Assembly (NCBI GenBank): GCA_029961685.1
Contig: JARWKL010000012.1
Span: 4,565,807 to 4,629,806 of the forward strand
Direction of reading: 5' to 3'
DNA from: Aristolochia californica
Lineage: Eukaryota; Streptophyta; Magnoliopsida; Piperales; Aristolochiaceae
DNA: 64,000 nt
A program made the translations under genes and the position numbers. Below, piece by piece: positions 31,631-42,410 of the stretch. The number at the start of each line of letters is the position of its first letter. Position 1 is the first letter of the stretch. Under the pieces are notes generated by a model, which was given only the letters and a program-made list of their open reading frames with translations, had not been told where the DNA came from and made no database searches.

Positions 31631-33600
31631 GTGATTATGATGATTACACCTCCACAGATTCCCCAACTAGATCCACCTCCCTTTGTGGTGGGTAGAGCAG
31701 CCATTAAAGCTGAATTTTTTCACCCCAATAATCTCTGTTTCAAACGATGGTTTTATGAAACCTATGGAGACGCACAACACATCGAATTTTCAAAGGAATT
31801 TTACCTTTATTTGGAAACAAATAAGGTTATTATGTCTTTTGTTGATTGGTTTACGCGTGATTGATTGAAGCAGAAGCAACCCTTAGCTTCCATGTCAGAA
31901 CCAACTCTCTCAACCCTAACTAAAGATTGGCAGCTTCAATCTGGAATCAAAGTAAAATCAGTTCATCCTCCAACTGATCCTTTGAAGCTTGAATTTCCAA
32001 GCACCTCAGTAGACCAACCATAAGAGTCTATCGAAGCTGTCGCTTTTGTAAATCTAGATACCAATGTTTCACCATTGAATCTGATAAGGCGACAAAATAA
32101 TTATACCAATTTGAACCTTCAAACTATTGGCAATCAACTAAATAGAATTGAAGATTCTATTAAGAAATGGCATCCTAGAAATACATTTTCTAGTGAACCA
32201 TTCTCAAAGAAATTACCATTAATTAGGGATAATAACCCCCCCCCCCCCCCCCCTCCCCCCCCAGTTCCCATCAAGAACTTCAATGTGGATAATAATAAAG
32301 AACTTGTTTCTGAATTATAATCCAGAATGCAATCTCTTAAACTTACTTCTACTGACGACAAAGGTAAACTCAATTCACTGGAGTCGTTAGAAGCCAAAGC
32401 TTTGGTTGAAGCTAAGTTTAAAGAAGCAGAAGAAAAAGTAAAGAATAAATCACATTATGTCAAAGGTCTTAATGTTTTAAATAAACAAGATTTTGCGAAT
32501 GCTGATTTATCCATTACTTCTTCTTCTGTTTCTGGAGATATTCCTCCTTCAATACTTTCTGATATTGACTCTGAACCTGCATAGTTTGGATTAACCAATA
32601 TCAGTCAAACTGAAGAAATGTTTCAGGAAATGATTCAACAACCGAGTATCCAAAAAATAGATTACAATAAAAAATCTACTCGAAATTGGGACATGACCCA
32701 CAAACTCTACTACCATAGGCCTACACCTCAGAACTTATTGTATTAAGAGAATGTTTATAAAGGTCAAAACTCCTATGATGGAAGATCTATATATGAATGG
32801 AATTTGGATGGATTATCTGAATACCAAAATTTTGAATTATGTTAAAAAATGCTTATGTACCGTACCATTTGTCGGCAACATAAAAATACAGATCAAGGAA
32901 TTACCGAAATGCTTACAGTAGGGTTCTCTGGTGCCCTGAAATTTTGGTGGGATAATATTCTAATCACCAAACAACAACAGGAAATTTATAATGCCAAGAA
33001 GGTAATGAAAACTGAATCAGGACAATCCTATTTAGGTGAGGATGATGCAGTTTATACCTTAATTTCCTGTGTCCTACAACATTTTGTAGGAAATGTAACT
33101 TCCCAAACTGATAAGGGAAGAGTGGTTTTGCAAAATCTTAGATGTAGAACACTTAGCCATTTCCGATGTTATAAAGATGTTTTTATCTCTAAGGTTATGC
33201 AAAGATCTGATGCCAATAATGAATATTGGAAAGCCAAATTCATTGATAGATTACTAGTAAGGTTAGAAAAAGGTTAGGTAATGAGGTAGGAATTATTAAA
33301 TAGCAGCAATATACATATGGTCTCCTTATTAGTGCCATAATCCAGGAAGGTCTGACCTTATGTAATGATTTAAAGCTCCAAGCCCAGCTTAAGAAATAAA
33401 ATCTTATTGGGAAAAGAGAGCTTGGTGAATTCTGTGAACAATTTGCTTGTGACACATGACCACTACCTTCCAATCAAAGGAAGAGTAAAATCAAAGTCTC
33501 CCATAAGAGGAGACCGGATCCCTATGCTCATCAGAGTATTAGATATCCAAAAAGACATTCTCATAACAAGACTCGTCATGAACCCAGGAGACCTCCTCCT
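31631..33600 (+). pseudogene. EPRV-2 coat-protein region
   Basis: Frames 31631-31864, 32075-32320, 32327-32584 and 32849-33277 follow each other, separated by single stops or frameshifts. The N-terminal part has a proline run encoded by an interrupted C-tract (32236-32262) and an acidic, Ser-rich stretch. The C-terminal part has LKFWWDNILITKQQQ, EDDAVYTLISCVLQHFVGN, LRCRTLSHFRCYKDVFISKV and WKAKFIDRLL, the conserved capsid core of this group. Then comes a basic region (33430-33600). The coat protein encloses the DNA genome. Identification rests on position before the zinc finger and on this core. Confidence 0.7.
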
Positions 33601-33627
33601 AGAAACAATCCTCCAGGCAAAAAAAAA

Positions 33628-33675
33628 ATTGTCTGTTATTAATGTGGTAAATTAGGCCACTATTCTAATAGGTGC
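33628..33675 (+). pseudogene. EPRV-2 CCHC zinc finger
   Basis: Reads CY*CGKLGHYSNRC: the C-x2-C-x4-H-x4-C spacing is kept, but a TAA replaces the third residue. It follows a basic, Pro/Arg-rich tail and is followed by an acidic segment (33730-33954, SDSEDDIDY, SEEDQDC). In this family the finger binds nucleic acid during packaging. Confidence 0.85.
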
Positions 33676-34189
33676 AAAACCAAAGAGAAAATTAACCAAC
33701 TTGAGATTGATGAAGGATTAAGACTTCAGTTGGCTAAAATTCTTTTAAATTCTGATTCAGAGGATGATATTGATTATGCATCATCCAGTCAATCAGAAGA
33801 AGACCAAGATTGTAGTTGTTCACACCTACAATCTGTGGCACAGATGCATCAAATTAATGTTCTTACCATCAATCAACAACAAATATTAGAGAACATTGAT
33901 CAAGAGGAAGATCCTCACAGAAAAAGATATTTAATAAATGAATATCTTGCTTAAACTTCAAAGAGTAATCAAGATGTAAAACCTTATTCTTTACAAGAAA
34001 TTGTTAGTCGTTATGAAGAAAATACTTCTTCAAAACAACCTGTCTCTCTAAATGCTTTATAGGGAGAAATTAAAGAGATCAAGCAAGAATTAAAAGAGTT
34101 AAAATATTTATATAAAAAGTTTGAAACAAAATTAGAAAAACAGGAGAAATCCTCAGATGATGTTTTCCAAAATCAAATTACAAAGGTCA

Positions 34190-34844
34190 CTCATCAAAAG
34201 TGGCATACCAAAATTAATTTGGTTATCGACCTAAATTTTTTCATTCCTCATTTGACAGCACTGATCGATAGTGGTGCAAATTTAAACTACATCTAAGAAG
34301 GGTTAATTCCAACCCATTATTTTGAAAAAAAACCTCTCAATCCTTGGCCAAAGCAAATGGCAAGAAAATGAAAATTAAATATAAATTAAATAATGCCTCT
34401 ATTTGCACTAATGATCAGTGCATAATCACATATTTTCTGTTGGTTAAGGATATGACTCAACAGGTCATATTAGGCACTCCATTTTTGGAGAAAATCATGC
34501 CAATCAAGGGCATTGACAATCAAGGAATCCTTGGAGAGGTTAATCATAAACCCATATATTTCTCTTTTAAATCTCAACAACAAGTTAGTTTTATCAATGA
34601 GATTTCTGAATTGCGAAATGTGAAAGAAAAACGAATTAGTTTCCTACATAAAGAAATTCAATTTCTAACATTAGAACAACAACTGGAAACTTCAAACATT
34701 AAAGAGAAAATTACTTCTCTTCAAAAATCGTTTTCTCAAGAAATTTGTAGTGATATTCCTACAACTTTTTGGGATCGACATAAATATATTGTGTCTTTAC
34801 CTTATATTGATGGGTTCAATGAAATGATCATTCCCACCACCTAG
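34190..34844 (+). pseudogene. EPRV-2 aspartic protease and linker
   Basis: The catalytic motif ALIDSGANLNYI lies at about 34258-34293, then a stop, then the frame 34344-34844 with the flap/C-terminal motif VILGTPFLEKIMPI (about 34467-34508). The remaining ~110 residues are a charged helical linker to RT. The protease would cut the polyprotein into coat and polymerase products. Region 33955-34190 carries a coiled-coil-like Lys/Glu stretch (about 34065-34150). Confidence 0.8.
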
Positions 34845-34855
34845 CCAAATGAAAC

Positions 34856-35400
34856 ATACTTGTCAATGAAAAGGATAAATATAAAACTGTATTCACAGTA
34901 CCTTTTGGTCATTTTGAATGGAATGTTATACCTTTCGGTTTGAAAAATGCCCCATCTAAATTTCAGAATATCATGAATGATATATTTGCTCCTTATTCTG
35001 AATTTACTATTGTTTACATTGATGATATCCTTGTTTATTCAGAATCTATTGATGCTCATTTTAAGCATTTAAATGTTTTCAAAACAGTTATTAGAAAACA
35101 TGGGTTGGTGATATTGGCACCGAAAATGAAATTGTTTCAGACCTCTGTTAGATTCTTAGGTCACAATATTCACAAGGGAAAAATAGTTCCCATTGCTAGA
35201 AGTATTGAGTTTGCTTCCAAATTTCCTGATGAATTATTGGAAAAAACTCAACTTCAGATATTTTTAGGAAGTCTCAATTATATAGCTGATTATTATCCTA
35301 ATCTTGCACAAGACTCAACAATATTGCATAAAAAACTCAAAAAGAATCTTGAGCCATGGACTCCTAATCATACTCAGGCAGTCCAAATCATTAAGGGAAA
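34856..35400 (+). pseudogene. EPRV-2 reverse transcriptase, N-terminus deleted
   Basis: The frame in phase with 34940-35608 begins NEKDKYKTVFTVPFGHFEWN and VIPFGLKNAPSKFQN, then the catalytic YIDDILVYS (YIDD at 35015-35026), RFLGHNIHKGKIVPI and LGSLNYIADYYPNLA. Comparison with EPRV-1 shows the fingers/palm part with the first catalytic Asp (KFDLKSGYW) is missing: the protease linker ends at about 34844 and RT resumes beyond that motif. This enzyme copies pregenomic RNA. The copy is dead. Confidence 0.9.
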
Positions 35401-35849
35401 GGTTCGACAACTCCCTTGTCTAAACCTAACCAATCCTTCTTATCCAAAGGTTGTAGAGACAGACGTCTCCCATATAGGTTATGGTGGCATATTAAAACAA
35501 GTTAATCCAGCTGGTAAAGAAGAACTTGTAAGATTTACCTCTGGTAATTGGCATGATGCACAAATTAATAATTCCACTGCGAAACAAGGAAATTCTTGCA
35601 ATAATTAAGTGCATTCATAAATTTCAATATGATTTATTAAATCGGAAATTTCTTTTAAGAGTTGATAGTTCTGCTGCTAAATCAATTCTTAAGAAGGATG
35701 TGAAAGAGCTTACTTCGAAAAAAATCTTTGCCAAATGGCAGGCGGAATTAAGCGCATTTGATTTTGATATTGAACATATTAAAGGAGAATTGAACTCCTT
35801 ACTTGATTTTCTAACCCATGAATTTCTCCAGGGTTCTAATCATGGTTAA
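35401..35849 (+). pseudogene. EPRV-2 RNase H
   Basis: VVETDVSHIGYGGIL carries the first catalytic Asp (about 35455). A frameshift near 35575 leads to KEILAIIKCIHKFQ (catalytic Glu), LLRVDSSAAKSIL (Asp), IFAKWQAELSAFDFDIEHIKG and NSLLDFLTHEFLQ. This is the C-terminal end of the polyprotein, stopping at the TAA at 35847-35849. The usual Pro in NS-L-P-D is Leu here. It removes template RNA during replication. Confidence 0.9.
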
Positions 35850-36861
35850 CGCCGATCGGGGTAACCCACTCCCAATGAGAGGAAGTGGTTCACAATCTAG
35901 AGGTCGAGGCTGAAAAAATCAAGGACGAGGAAATTCTTCAGACAATAAGGGAAAATCCCCTGTGTCGTATAAGGAGACACTTGAAGCAGAACCAGAGTAT
36001 ATTACTCTTCCTGAACAAGAAACAATTTTGATCCTCAATAAAGAGGACTTAGATGGTACCATGGATTCCTGGGAGATGTTACAAAAATGGCTTGGAGAAG
36101 CCTAATGTCCCATCCGTGCAGGAAAATGGTGGTATTCATTTGAATCCATCTTGGTTCATCTTAATTCAATAGCAGTGCATCATACACTGTCCAATGTGGC
36201 TAAATGGGATAGTCCTAGAGCGTACAATAAATGTACCATTCAAAGATTTATGCATCCCTCAACATGGGGAAACTTTGATCTGACTAAAGCAGCCGCTCTT
36301 CGTAATGATAAGGAATTCAATTATTGGGACTATATGGATGCCTGGTATAGTACTTTTTATTACTAGAATCCCTCCCATAGACATTCTTGGTTCTTCCAGT
36401 GGAGTAAGGATGTCTATAAAAGGTCCTTACCTTTACCCAATTGGGTTTATGCATGGTGGATGAAATTTGGACCATCCAGTGAAATATTACCTGAACCCAT
36501 TAAGGTTATGGACTAAACCTAGTCCTGAGCTTAAAGCTCTAGGGTTAAGAAGAATACCCAACAATGGTGAACTATTCATCTTCTTCATGATATTCTCGAT
36601 ACCATGGATTTGGAGATGGGATTGTACCATAGGCTTTAATGAAGAAGGCCTACCTACATTATTGTGAACTTTTCATGTTCGATGGTGACAAAATTTTCAA
36701 TATTGATACAAAGGTTGCAAAAATAAAGTCTGCTATTCTCATAAATGAGAATGCACTTGGCTTATATAAAGTGCCAGAGGTCCATTATGACCCAAAGAAT
36801 TTATTCAATAATTTTAAAACTCAATTAAGGAGTATTTATCCAAATATTTCGGAAACATAGT
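35842..36861 (+). pseudogene. EPRV-2 ORF2, first part (unknown function)
   Basis: The ATG at 35842 overlaps the RNase H stop (ATGGTTAA), a tight arrangement suggesting translation re-initiation or a shared transcript. It begins MVNADRGNPLPMRGSGSQSR with an Arg/Gly stretch, then YITLPEQETILILNKEDL, HLNSIAVHHTLSNVAKWDS, NKCTIQRFMHPSTWGNFDL, WDYMDAWYSTFYY and WIWRWDCTIGF. EPRV-1 has a divergent counterpart at 1444-2240. I do not recognise the family. Its Trp-rich globular look and basic N-terminus do not settle a role. Stops occur at about 35912, 36103 and 36364, plus later frameshifts. Confidence 0.65.
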
Positions 36862-36863
36862 TA

Positions 36864-37490
36864 ATGGCAAAACTCTTAGAATCAAAGAAGGGTTCTATGA
36901 TGAATTTGTGGAATGAAGGCACTCCATCGACCTCTCGGCCTACGGATGACAATATGTCAGTATCCGAACCATCAGCTACCGAAGATAGTATTGAAGAAGA
37001 AGAAGATGATGATGAGAATTATGCTGCTGACTCTTTACCAGACAGTCAGCCTATTGATGACGAGCCTACAATGGCAGATTATATGGAGACTATGATTCAT
37101 ATTTTTGAATCTAAGTCTAAAAAGAAATAATCTTTTCTTTCACAGGATATGTCTGAATCACAGAAGGATTTGTCGGTAGCATCCGTCCAAAAGCAACAGA
37201 GGAAATCTTATCCTCCGACCCACAACTGGCCTATTTGTCATATCAATCAAGGCACCTATAGTATATTTGGTCGGCCATATTCCATAAAGTCATCACAAAG
37301 GGAAGCCAAAAGTCGCCGCCCTGCTTATGTTAGAGTTAATGCTTTAAAACAACGAAAGATGCTCTGGGCCCAAGCCCACCAAAGTCTCTTTCCCGTCTCA
37401 ATCATGGAGAAAATAATGAAAGCAATCTCAATAATAGAGATGACTCACCTCAGCCGCCTCAATCATAGAGGCTTTTCGTTTCTTTAGTGG
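36864..37490 (+). pseudogene. EPRV-2 ORF2, acidic C-terminal part
   Basis: The frame 36864-37130 has a strongly acidic Glu/Asp run (SIEEEEDDDENY) and a Lys-rich end. The frame 37149-37487 follows with KQQRKSYPPTHNWPICHINQ and a basic C-terminus. They probably belong to ORF2 or its C-terminal extension, but no clear counterpart in EPRV-1 was found because that copy is truncated. Confidence 0.45.
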
Positions 37491-37526
37491 TGGATTTCAA
37501 AGTTATATAGAATCCACTCTATTGTT

Positions 37527-37544
37527 CTCCTTATATATAAGGAG
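37527..37544 (+). promoter_or_regulatory. EPRV-2 candidate pregenomic-RNA TATA box in an 18-bp palindrome
   Basis: CTCCTTATATATAAGGAG is a perfect inverted repeat centred on TATATATA. It lies ~215 bp upstream of the right-hand primer site, about where caulimovirid pregenomic promoters lie on the circular map. Confidence 0.6.
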
Positions 37545-37702
37545 TGAGTTCCTTTTGTTAAGGCATCACTTAACTCCCGTAGTTAATTGTTTTCAAGGTT
37601 GCCTATTGTGAAGCTTTCCCTTGTGCTGTTTATTGTAAGTACTTTTATGTTATTGTGAATAAGATAGTACTGGCTTAAAGTTATTCTCTGCCCTTTCATC
37701 TT

Positions 37703-37777
37703 TTATTTGCCTTCTGAATTATTTCCTACTTCCCTCTATATTTGGTATCAGAGCCATGGAAGGATAAACATTGAATT
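37703..37777 (+). repeat. EPRV-2 terminal redundancy, right copy with second PBS
   Basis: 'ttatttgccttctgaattat' and TGGTATCAGAGCCATGG (37743) recur 7570 bp after the left copy. Similarity to the left copy ends at about 37777, where polypyrimidine sequence begins. Confidence 0.9.
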
Positions 37778-38260
37778 ACTTTCTAACTTGTTTGTTCTTT
37801 ATGTCTTTCTTTCTTGTTTTTTATTCTTTTTTTCTTTCTTGTTTCTTTATTTTTTTCCCTCTTCTTCCTTCTCTCTTATTTTTTTCATCTTTCTTTCTAT
37901 CTTGTTTCTTTTGTTTTTTGTTCCTTTCTTATTCTTTCTATGTATCATTCTTTCTTCTTTCTTACTTTCAAAATTTCATTTTCTTTCTTTAATCTTTCTT
38001 GTTTCTTTCTCGCTTCTTTCTTTTGTCCCGTTTCATTGTTTTCTTTTGTCTTTTTTTTTTCATTCATATTTATTTTTTTATCTTCTTTATTTGTTTCTTC
38101 CTTTCTATTTCATTTTTTTTCTTTCTATCCTCTTTCTTCTAACTTGTTTGTTTGTTTGTTTCTATCACGATTCTTTATTTCCTTCTTATTTCCTTTTCCC
38201 TTTCTTTGTTTGTTTGTTTCTCCCTTTCTTTCTGTCTTCTTTCTTTCTTTTTTTGCTTTT

Positions 38261-38293
<33 letters not shown>

Positions 38294-39199
38294 TCTCTAT
38301 ATTTATTTATTTTTGTTTGTTTCTTTATTTCATTTTTCCTTCTTTCTCTCTTATTTCTTACTTCCTTCTTCCTTCTCTCGGTTTTCTTCTTTCCTTCTTT
38401 CTTTCTTGTTTGTTTGTTTGTTTGTTTGTTTCTTTCTTTCTTCTTTCACTATGATCCTTTCTTTCTATATTTCTTGTTTATTTATTTATGTCTCGATTAT
38501 TTCTTTCTTACTTTCTTATTGTTTATATCTTCGTTCTTTGTTTTGTTCTTTTTTGCTTGTTTCTTTTATTGATTATGTTTCTTTCATTCATTTTCCTTGT
38601 TTCTTTCTTCATTTCTTCAGCTTTATTTCATTCTTTCTAATTGCTTTCTTTTCTTCTTCTTTTCTTCTTCTTTCTTCATCATTTTTCTTTCTATCTTCAT
38701 TTCTTCTTTCTTTCTTTCTTTCTTTATTTCTTCCCCTCTTCTTCTTTCTTTCTTATTTTTTTCATCTTTCTTTCTATCTTGTTTCTTGCTTTTTTCTTGT
38801 TTTTTTTCTTTCTTATTATTTCTTTCCATCTTTTGTCTTTCTTTTGTTTTTTCATTCTTTATTATTTTTCTTTGTTTGTTTGTTTGTTTCTTCTTTCTTT
38901 AATCCTTATTTCTTTCTTTTGTTTGTTTGTTTGTTTCTTCTTTCTTTAATCCTTATTTCTTTCTTTCTTTCTTTAATCTTTCTTTAATCTTTCTTGCTTC
39001 TTTCTTAATTCTTTCTTTTTTCTTCTTTTTTCTTTCTTTCTTTCATTCATCTTTTTTTCTTTTTATCTTCTTTCTTTCTTGCACTTTCTTTTTGTCTTAT
39101 TTGTTCGTTTGTTTCTATCGTGATTCTTTCTTTCGTCTTTAGTTCTTATTTCTTATTTCTTTCTAAGCCTTTTTTTATTTGTTCCTTCTTGTTTCTTTC
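37778..39199 (+). repeat. Polypyrimidine tract, right of EPRV-2
   Basis: C/T-rich sequence whose first ~350 bp align with 29780-30120 left of the virus, followed by segments aligning with 29250-29900 and finally (39080-39199) with 28869-28990. It ends CTTTC at the NA1-B insertion. The very long plus-strand frame here is low complexity. Confidence 0.9.
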
Positions 39200-39620
39200 T
39201 ATTAGAAGATGGGCCCAAACCCACATGACTAAGGAAGACCCACATATCTAAGAGTATTGGAAGATGGGCCCAAGCCCATAAGATATGGACCCACCATGAT
39301 CACACGAGCTAGTGGGATCCACCATGATCAGGTGAGGTGGCATGATGAGTCTTACACAATAAGAAGTCTAACATAGCCAAAATTATTGTGGAAGCAGGTC
39401 TCACAGAGGAGTTCCAGTTTAATGTTGTTTTAGTAATGTTAGTCTTCTTTTTATATTGGGTTATTTTATTTTGCAAGGACTTATCTATAAGTGTTCGAGT
39501 TTGGGTGTAATTGGGACAAAGGTAGTTTAATTATAATTTGACTCTACCACTTTCGTCTACTATAAGTAGGGGTTCATGTACTCAGATTATAATAAGTCAA
39601 TGAAGTGTTTCAATTCAACA
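39200..39620 (+). repeat. NA1-B 5' LTR
   Basis: 421 bp, TATTAGAAGATGGG (TG decayed to TA) to CAATTCAACA, with TATA-like 'ctactataagtagggg' near 39558. Confidence 0.9.
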
Positions 39621-41065
39621 TGGTATCAGAGTAGGTTCTATGAGTTGACTCGGTCAAGCCACAGAGATAATGAGTTCCTTTTCTGATCTTTTATCTCTAG
39701 CAGTTTAGGTTCGTATTTATCTTTTTGTTTTCTCTTTTCAGTCCCTATCCTTGTTGGTTTCTTTTATTTTTCACCTCTATAATGAGATTTTAATATTACA
39801 TATTATATATTGAAGGAAATATATTCAAGTCTACTTTCCAATGAAAGACGATTTTTTTCAATCGGAGTTACCTACAAAAACAAATTGATATTTGAAACAG
39901 CGAAGGTCAGATTGCCAAAGAGGTTCGAGCAGTAGCAGAAAGCTTCAACTTCCAGACTATTTTATGCTATCAAGAATGAGACTTTATATGGATAATTATA
40001 TATCCAAAGAAATATTTTTAAGTCTATTTTCTTACCTATTCAACCAATTCTCGATCTGAGTTTTTTATATGGAGATATTGATCTTGGAAGAGTCAATGGT
40101 CATGCTGGCAAAAGGAGAACGAGTACTTAGTTCGGATAGATTACAGAGACCGAAATATATCAGATTATATATCTCAATATAAGTATATTTTATGAATAGA
40201 GGTTATACTTTGATGAAATTTATTTAAGTCTAGTTTCCGAAGGAAAATATTTCATGTCAATTTGATCTATATTTAAGGATATATTCGGATTGGAAGAATC
40301 CAAGGTCATGCTGGTATCTTGTTGCATTGAAAATCCGAATTTATTTCACATGTCCTTATTAATCTTATGGACTTTCATTATTAATCGGTTATCTACTGCT
40401 ATACTATTGAAAATCTGGTACATGTTATTTGGACATTGGCTCATTTCCACTACTGCTATTGTGTCCTTATCACTACATCTATGTTATTTGGTTCAAGCTG
40501 GGATCACTGCCATTACCTCCTCGCTTGAGGGAGGGAAGTACAAGAAGTACAAGAAAGAGGTATTTTATATGTTGTGGTAATTTTAATGTGACAAAAATAT
40601 TCAATAAATGGGGAGCACAAAAGATGAAGCTTTTGTATCTAAGAAGAAATTTTTGCAGCAAAGAAAATTGAAGACCAAGAATCCTGACTCTCAATAATAA
40701 TTGTGGTAATTATTGGTGATACCTGACTCGGCTCATCTTGATTCTATTTCTCTGGCTGGATTATTATTTTGAGGTAGTTGCAACATATTATTTGGGGCAG
40801 AGACTCGCATCAAATTATTTGATGTGTCCTTTTACAAGGATTTTTATTATTTTGGTTCGTGTTATATGGGCCCAAGCCCATTTTAGCTGTGGCTATTGTG
40901 TCTCTTAAGATGAGACATTATTATTGAAGAAGTGGTGGCCTCAGTAACCTATCTCCTACCATCCTTTATTTGACTCTCACTAACCTCTTTCGGCCAACCT
41001 CTTGTGAGTTGCTTCAGTTGGGAGTTTAGGTCCATCATGGTTGGGTGTTTTAAGTCCATTGAGAA

Positions 41066-41105
<40 letters not shown>

Positions 41106-41578
41106 GGATCTTTTATCACTGTCTTGTGAATGACATGCATTTATCACCCATTTCTACCTGTGACAGTCAATGCCCGGGATGGGACACCATGATGGAGGAG
41201 CTTACTACTACATATATGTTACCCCGCTTAATTGGCATTTATTACTCCTACCACTTGAGAGTTGTTGTCCTATGGAGGGACATGGTGATGGAGGAGTTTT
41301 ACTACACTCCTGAGCATTACATATAGACCCACTACCTACGAATGATAGGAGTGCCACTACTTGTGAAAGATAGGAGTGTGCCCTACATCCAGCAAGAGTT
41401 ATGACTGGAGTATGGAGCAATGTCATACGACTTGGAGTGATTTTATTCTCACTTATCTTATTCCAGCTGGGCCTCATGGAAGAGACCACCAGCGTGAGGG
41501 GGAGTGTAGGAAGATATGGAGGACTGCCATTTTTATGAGAAGATCCTATACATCATTTGCAGCAAGCTGATGGGCCCA

Positions 41579-41980
41579 AACCAAGGAAGACCCACATATC
41601 CAAGTGCGTTGGAAGATGGGTCCAAGCCCATAAGATATGGACCCACCATGATCACACGAGCTGGTGGGATCCACCATGATCATGTGAGGTGGCATGATGA
41701 GTCTTGCACAATAAGAAGTCTAACATAGCCAAAATTATTATGGAATCAGGTCTCACAGAGGAGTTTCAGTTTAATGTTGTTTTAGTCATGTTAGTCTTCT
41801 TTTTATATTGAGTTATTTTATATGCAAGGATTTATCTGTAAGTGTTAGAGTTTGGGTGTAATTGGGACAGGTAGTTTAATTGTAATTTGACTCTACCACT
41901 TTCCCCTATTATAAATAGGGGTTCATGTACTCTAATTATAATAAGTCAATGAAGTATTTCTCTCTTCCATAAATTCAACA
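41579..41980 (+). repeat. NA1-B 3' LTR (5' end deleted)
   Basis: Starts within the LTR at GATGGGCCCAAACC and ends AAATTCAACA. TATA-like 'ctattataaatagggg' near 41917. Confidence 0.9.
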
Positions 41981-42410
41981 CTTTCTTTCTTTCTTGTTTT
42001 TTTCTTTCTTCATTCGTTATGTTTCATTTTTCTTTCTTTTTGACTTGTTAGTTGGTTTGTTTCTATAGTGATTCTTTCTATATTATTTCTTTCTATGTGC
42101 CTTTTTTTATTTGTTCTTTCTTGTTTTTTCTTTCTTCATTCTTTCTTTCTTTCTTTCTTTCTTATTTCTTTCTTTCATTCTTTCTTTCATGTTTCTTTCT
42201 TTATCTTTGTCTTTCTTTCTTCCTTTCTAATTTCATTCCTTTTTCTTTCTTCTTTCTATCTAACTTTCATTTTTCTTCCTTTCTTTCCTTCTTCTTCCAT
42301 TCTTTTTTCTTCTTTCTTTCTATATTTCTTCTTTCTTTCTATATTTCTTCTTTCTTTCTTTGTTTCTTGTTTCTATATTTCTTTCATCTTTCTTTATTTC
42401 TTTCTTAGAT
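41981..42410 (+). repeat. Polypyrimidine tract, right end
   Basis: C/T-rich continuation after NA1-B. Its first 130 bp align with 28869-29060, and it ends against the satellite array at about 42410. Confidence 0.85.

Larger units (their letters stand above)
30133..37777 (+). mobile_element. EPRV-2: unit-length, terminally redundant endogenous pararetrovirus
   Basis: A ~75-bp sequence containing the tRNA-Met primer site occurs at both ends (30133-30207 and 37703-37777), exactly 7570 bp apart. In between lie, in order, movement protein, coat protein, zinc finger, aspartic protease, RT, RNase H and a second ORF. 7.6 kb with this order fits one linearised caulimovirid genome. There is no integrase gene, LTR or target duplication, as expected for passive integration. 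The arrangement is closest to florendovirus/petuvirus-like members, but the genus is not proven. All frames are broken by stops or small deletions. Confidence 0.85.
39200..41980 (+). mobile_element. NA1-B: complete non-autonomous LTR element
   Basis: 2781 bp with LTRs at 39200-39620 and 41579-41980, PBS TGGTATCAGAG at 39621, and an exact target duplication CTTTC (39195-39199 and 41981-41985). The 3' LTR lacks its first ~10 bases together with the preceding polypurine tract. The interior (~1.96 kb) has no gag or pol. A (TA)n microsatellite lies at about 41070-41101. It is the clearest NA1 copy for defining the family. Confidence 0.9.

Noticed and set aside
30133..37777. Interpreting the 7.6-kb unit as an LTR retrotransposon
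   Set aside because: The repeated end contains the PBS itself, there is no integrase, and a 30K-type movement protein precedes the coat region, all of which fit a pararetrovirus.
37707..38987. 426-residue open frame beginning in the viral terminal repeat
   Set aside because: Apart from its first ~20 codons it is polypyrimidine tract; there is no domain, and its residues are nearly all F, L, S.
41070..41101. (TA)n stretch giving an Ile-Tyr repeat frame, considered as a viral integration site
   Set aside because: It is a short microsatellite inside NA1-B with no viral sequence beside it.
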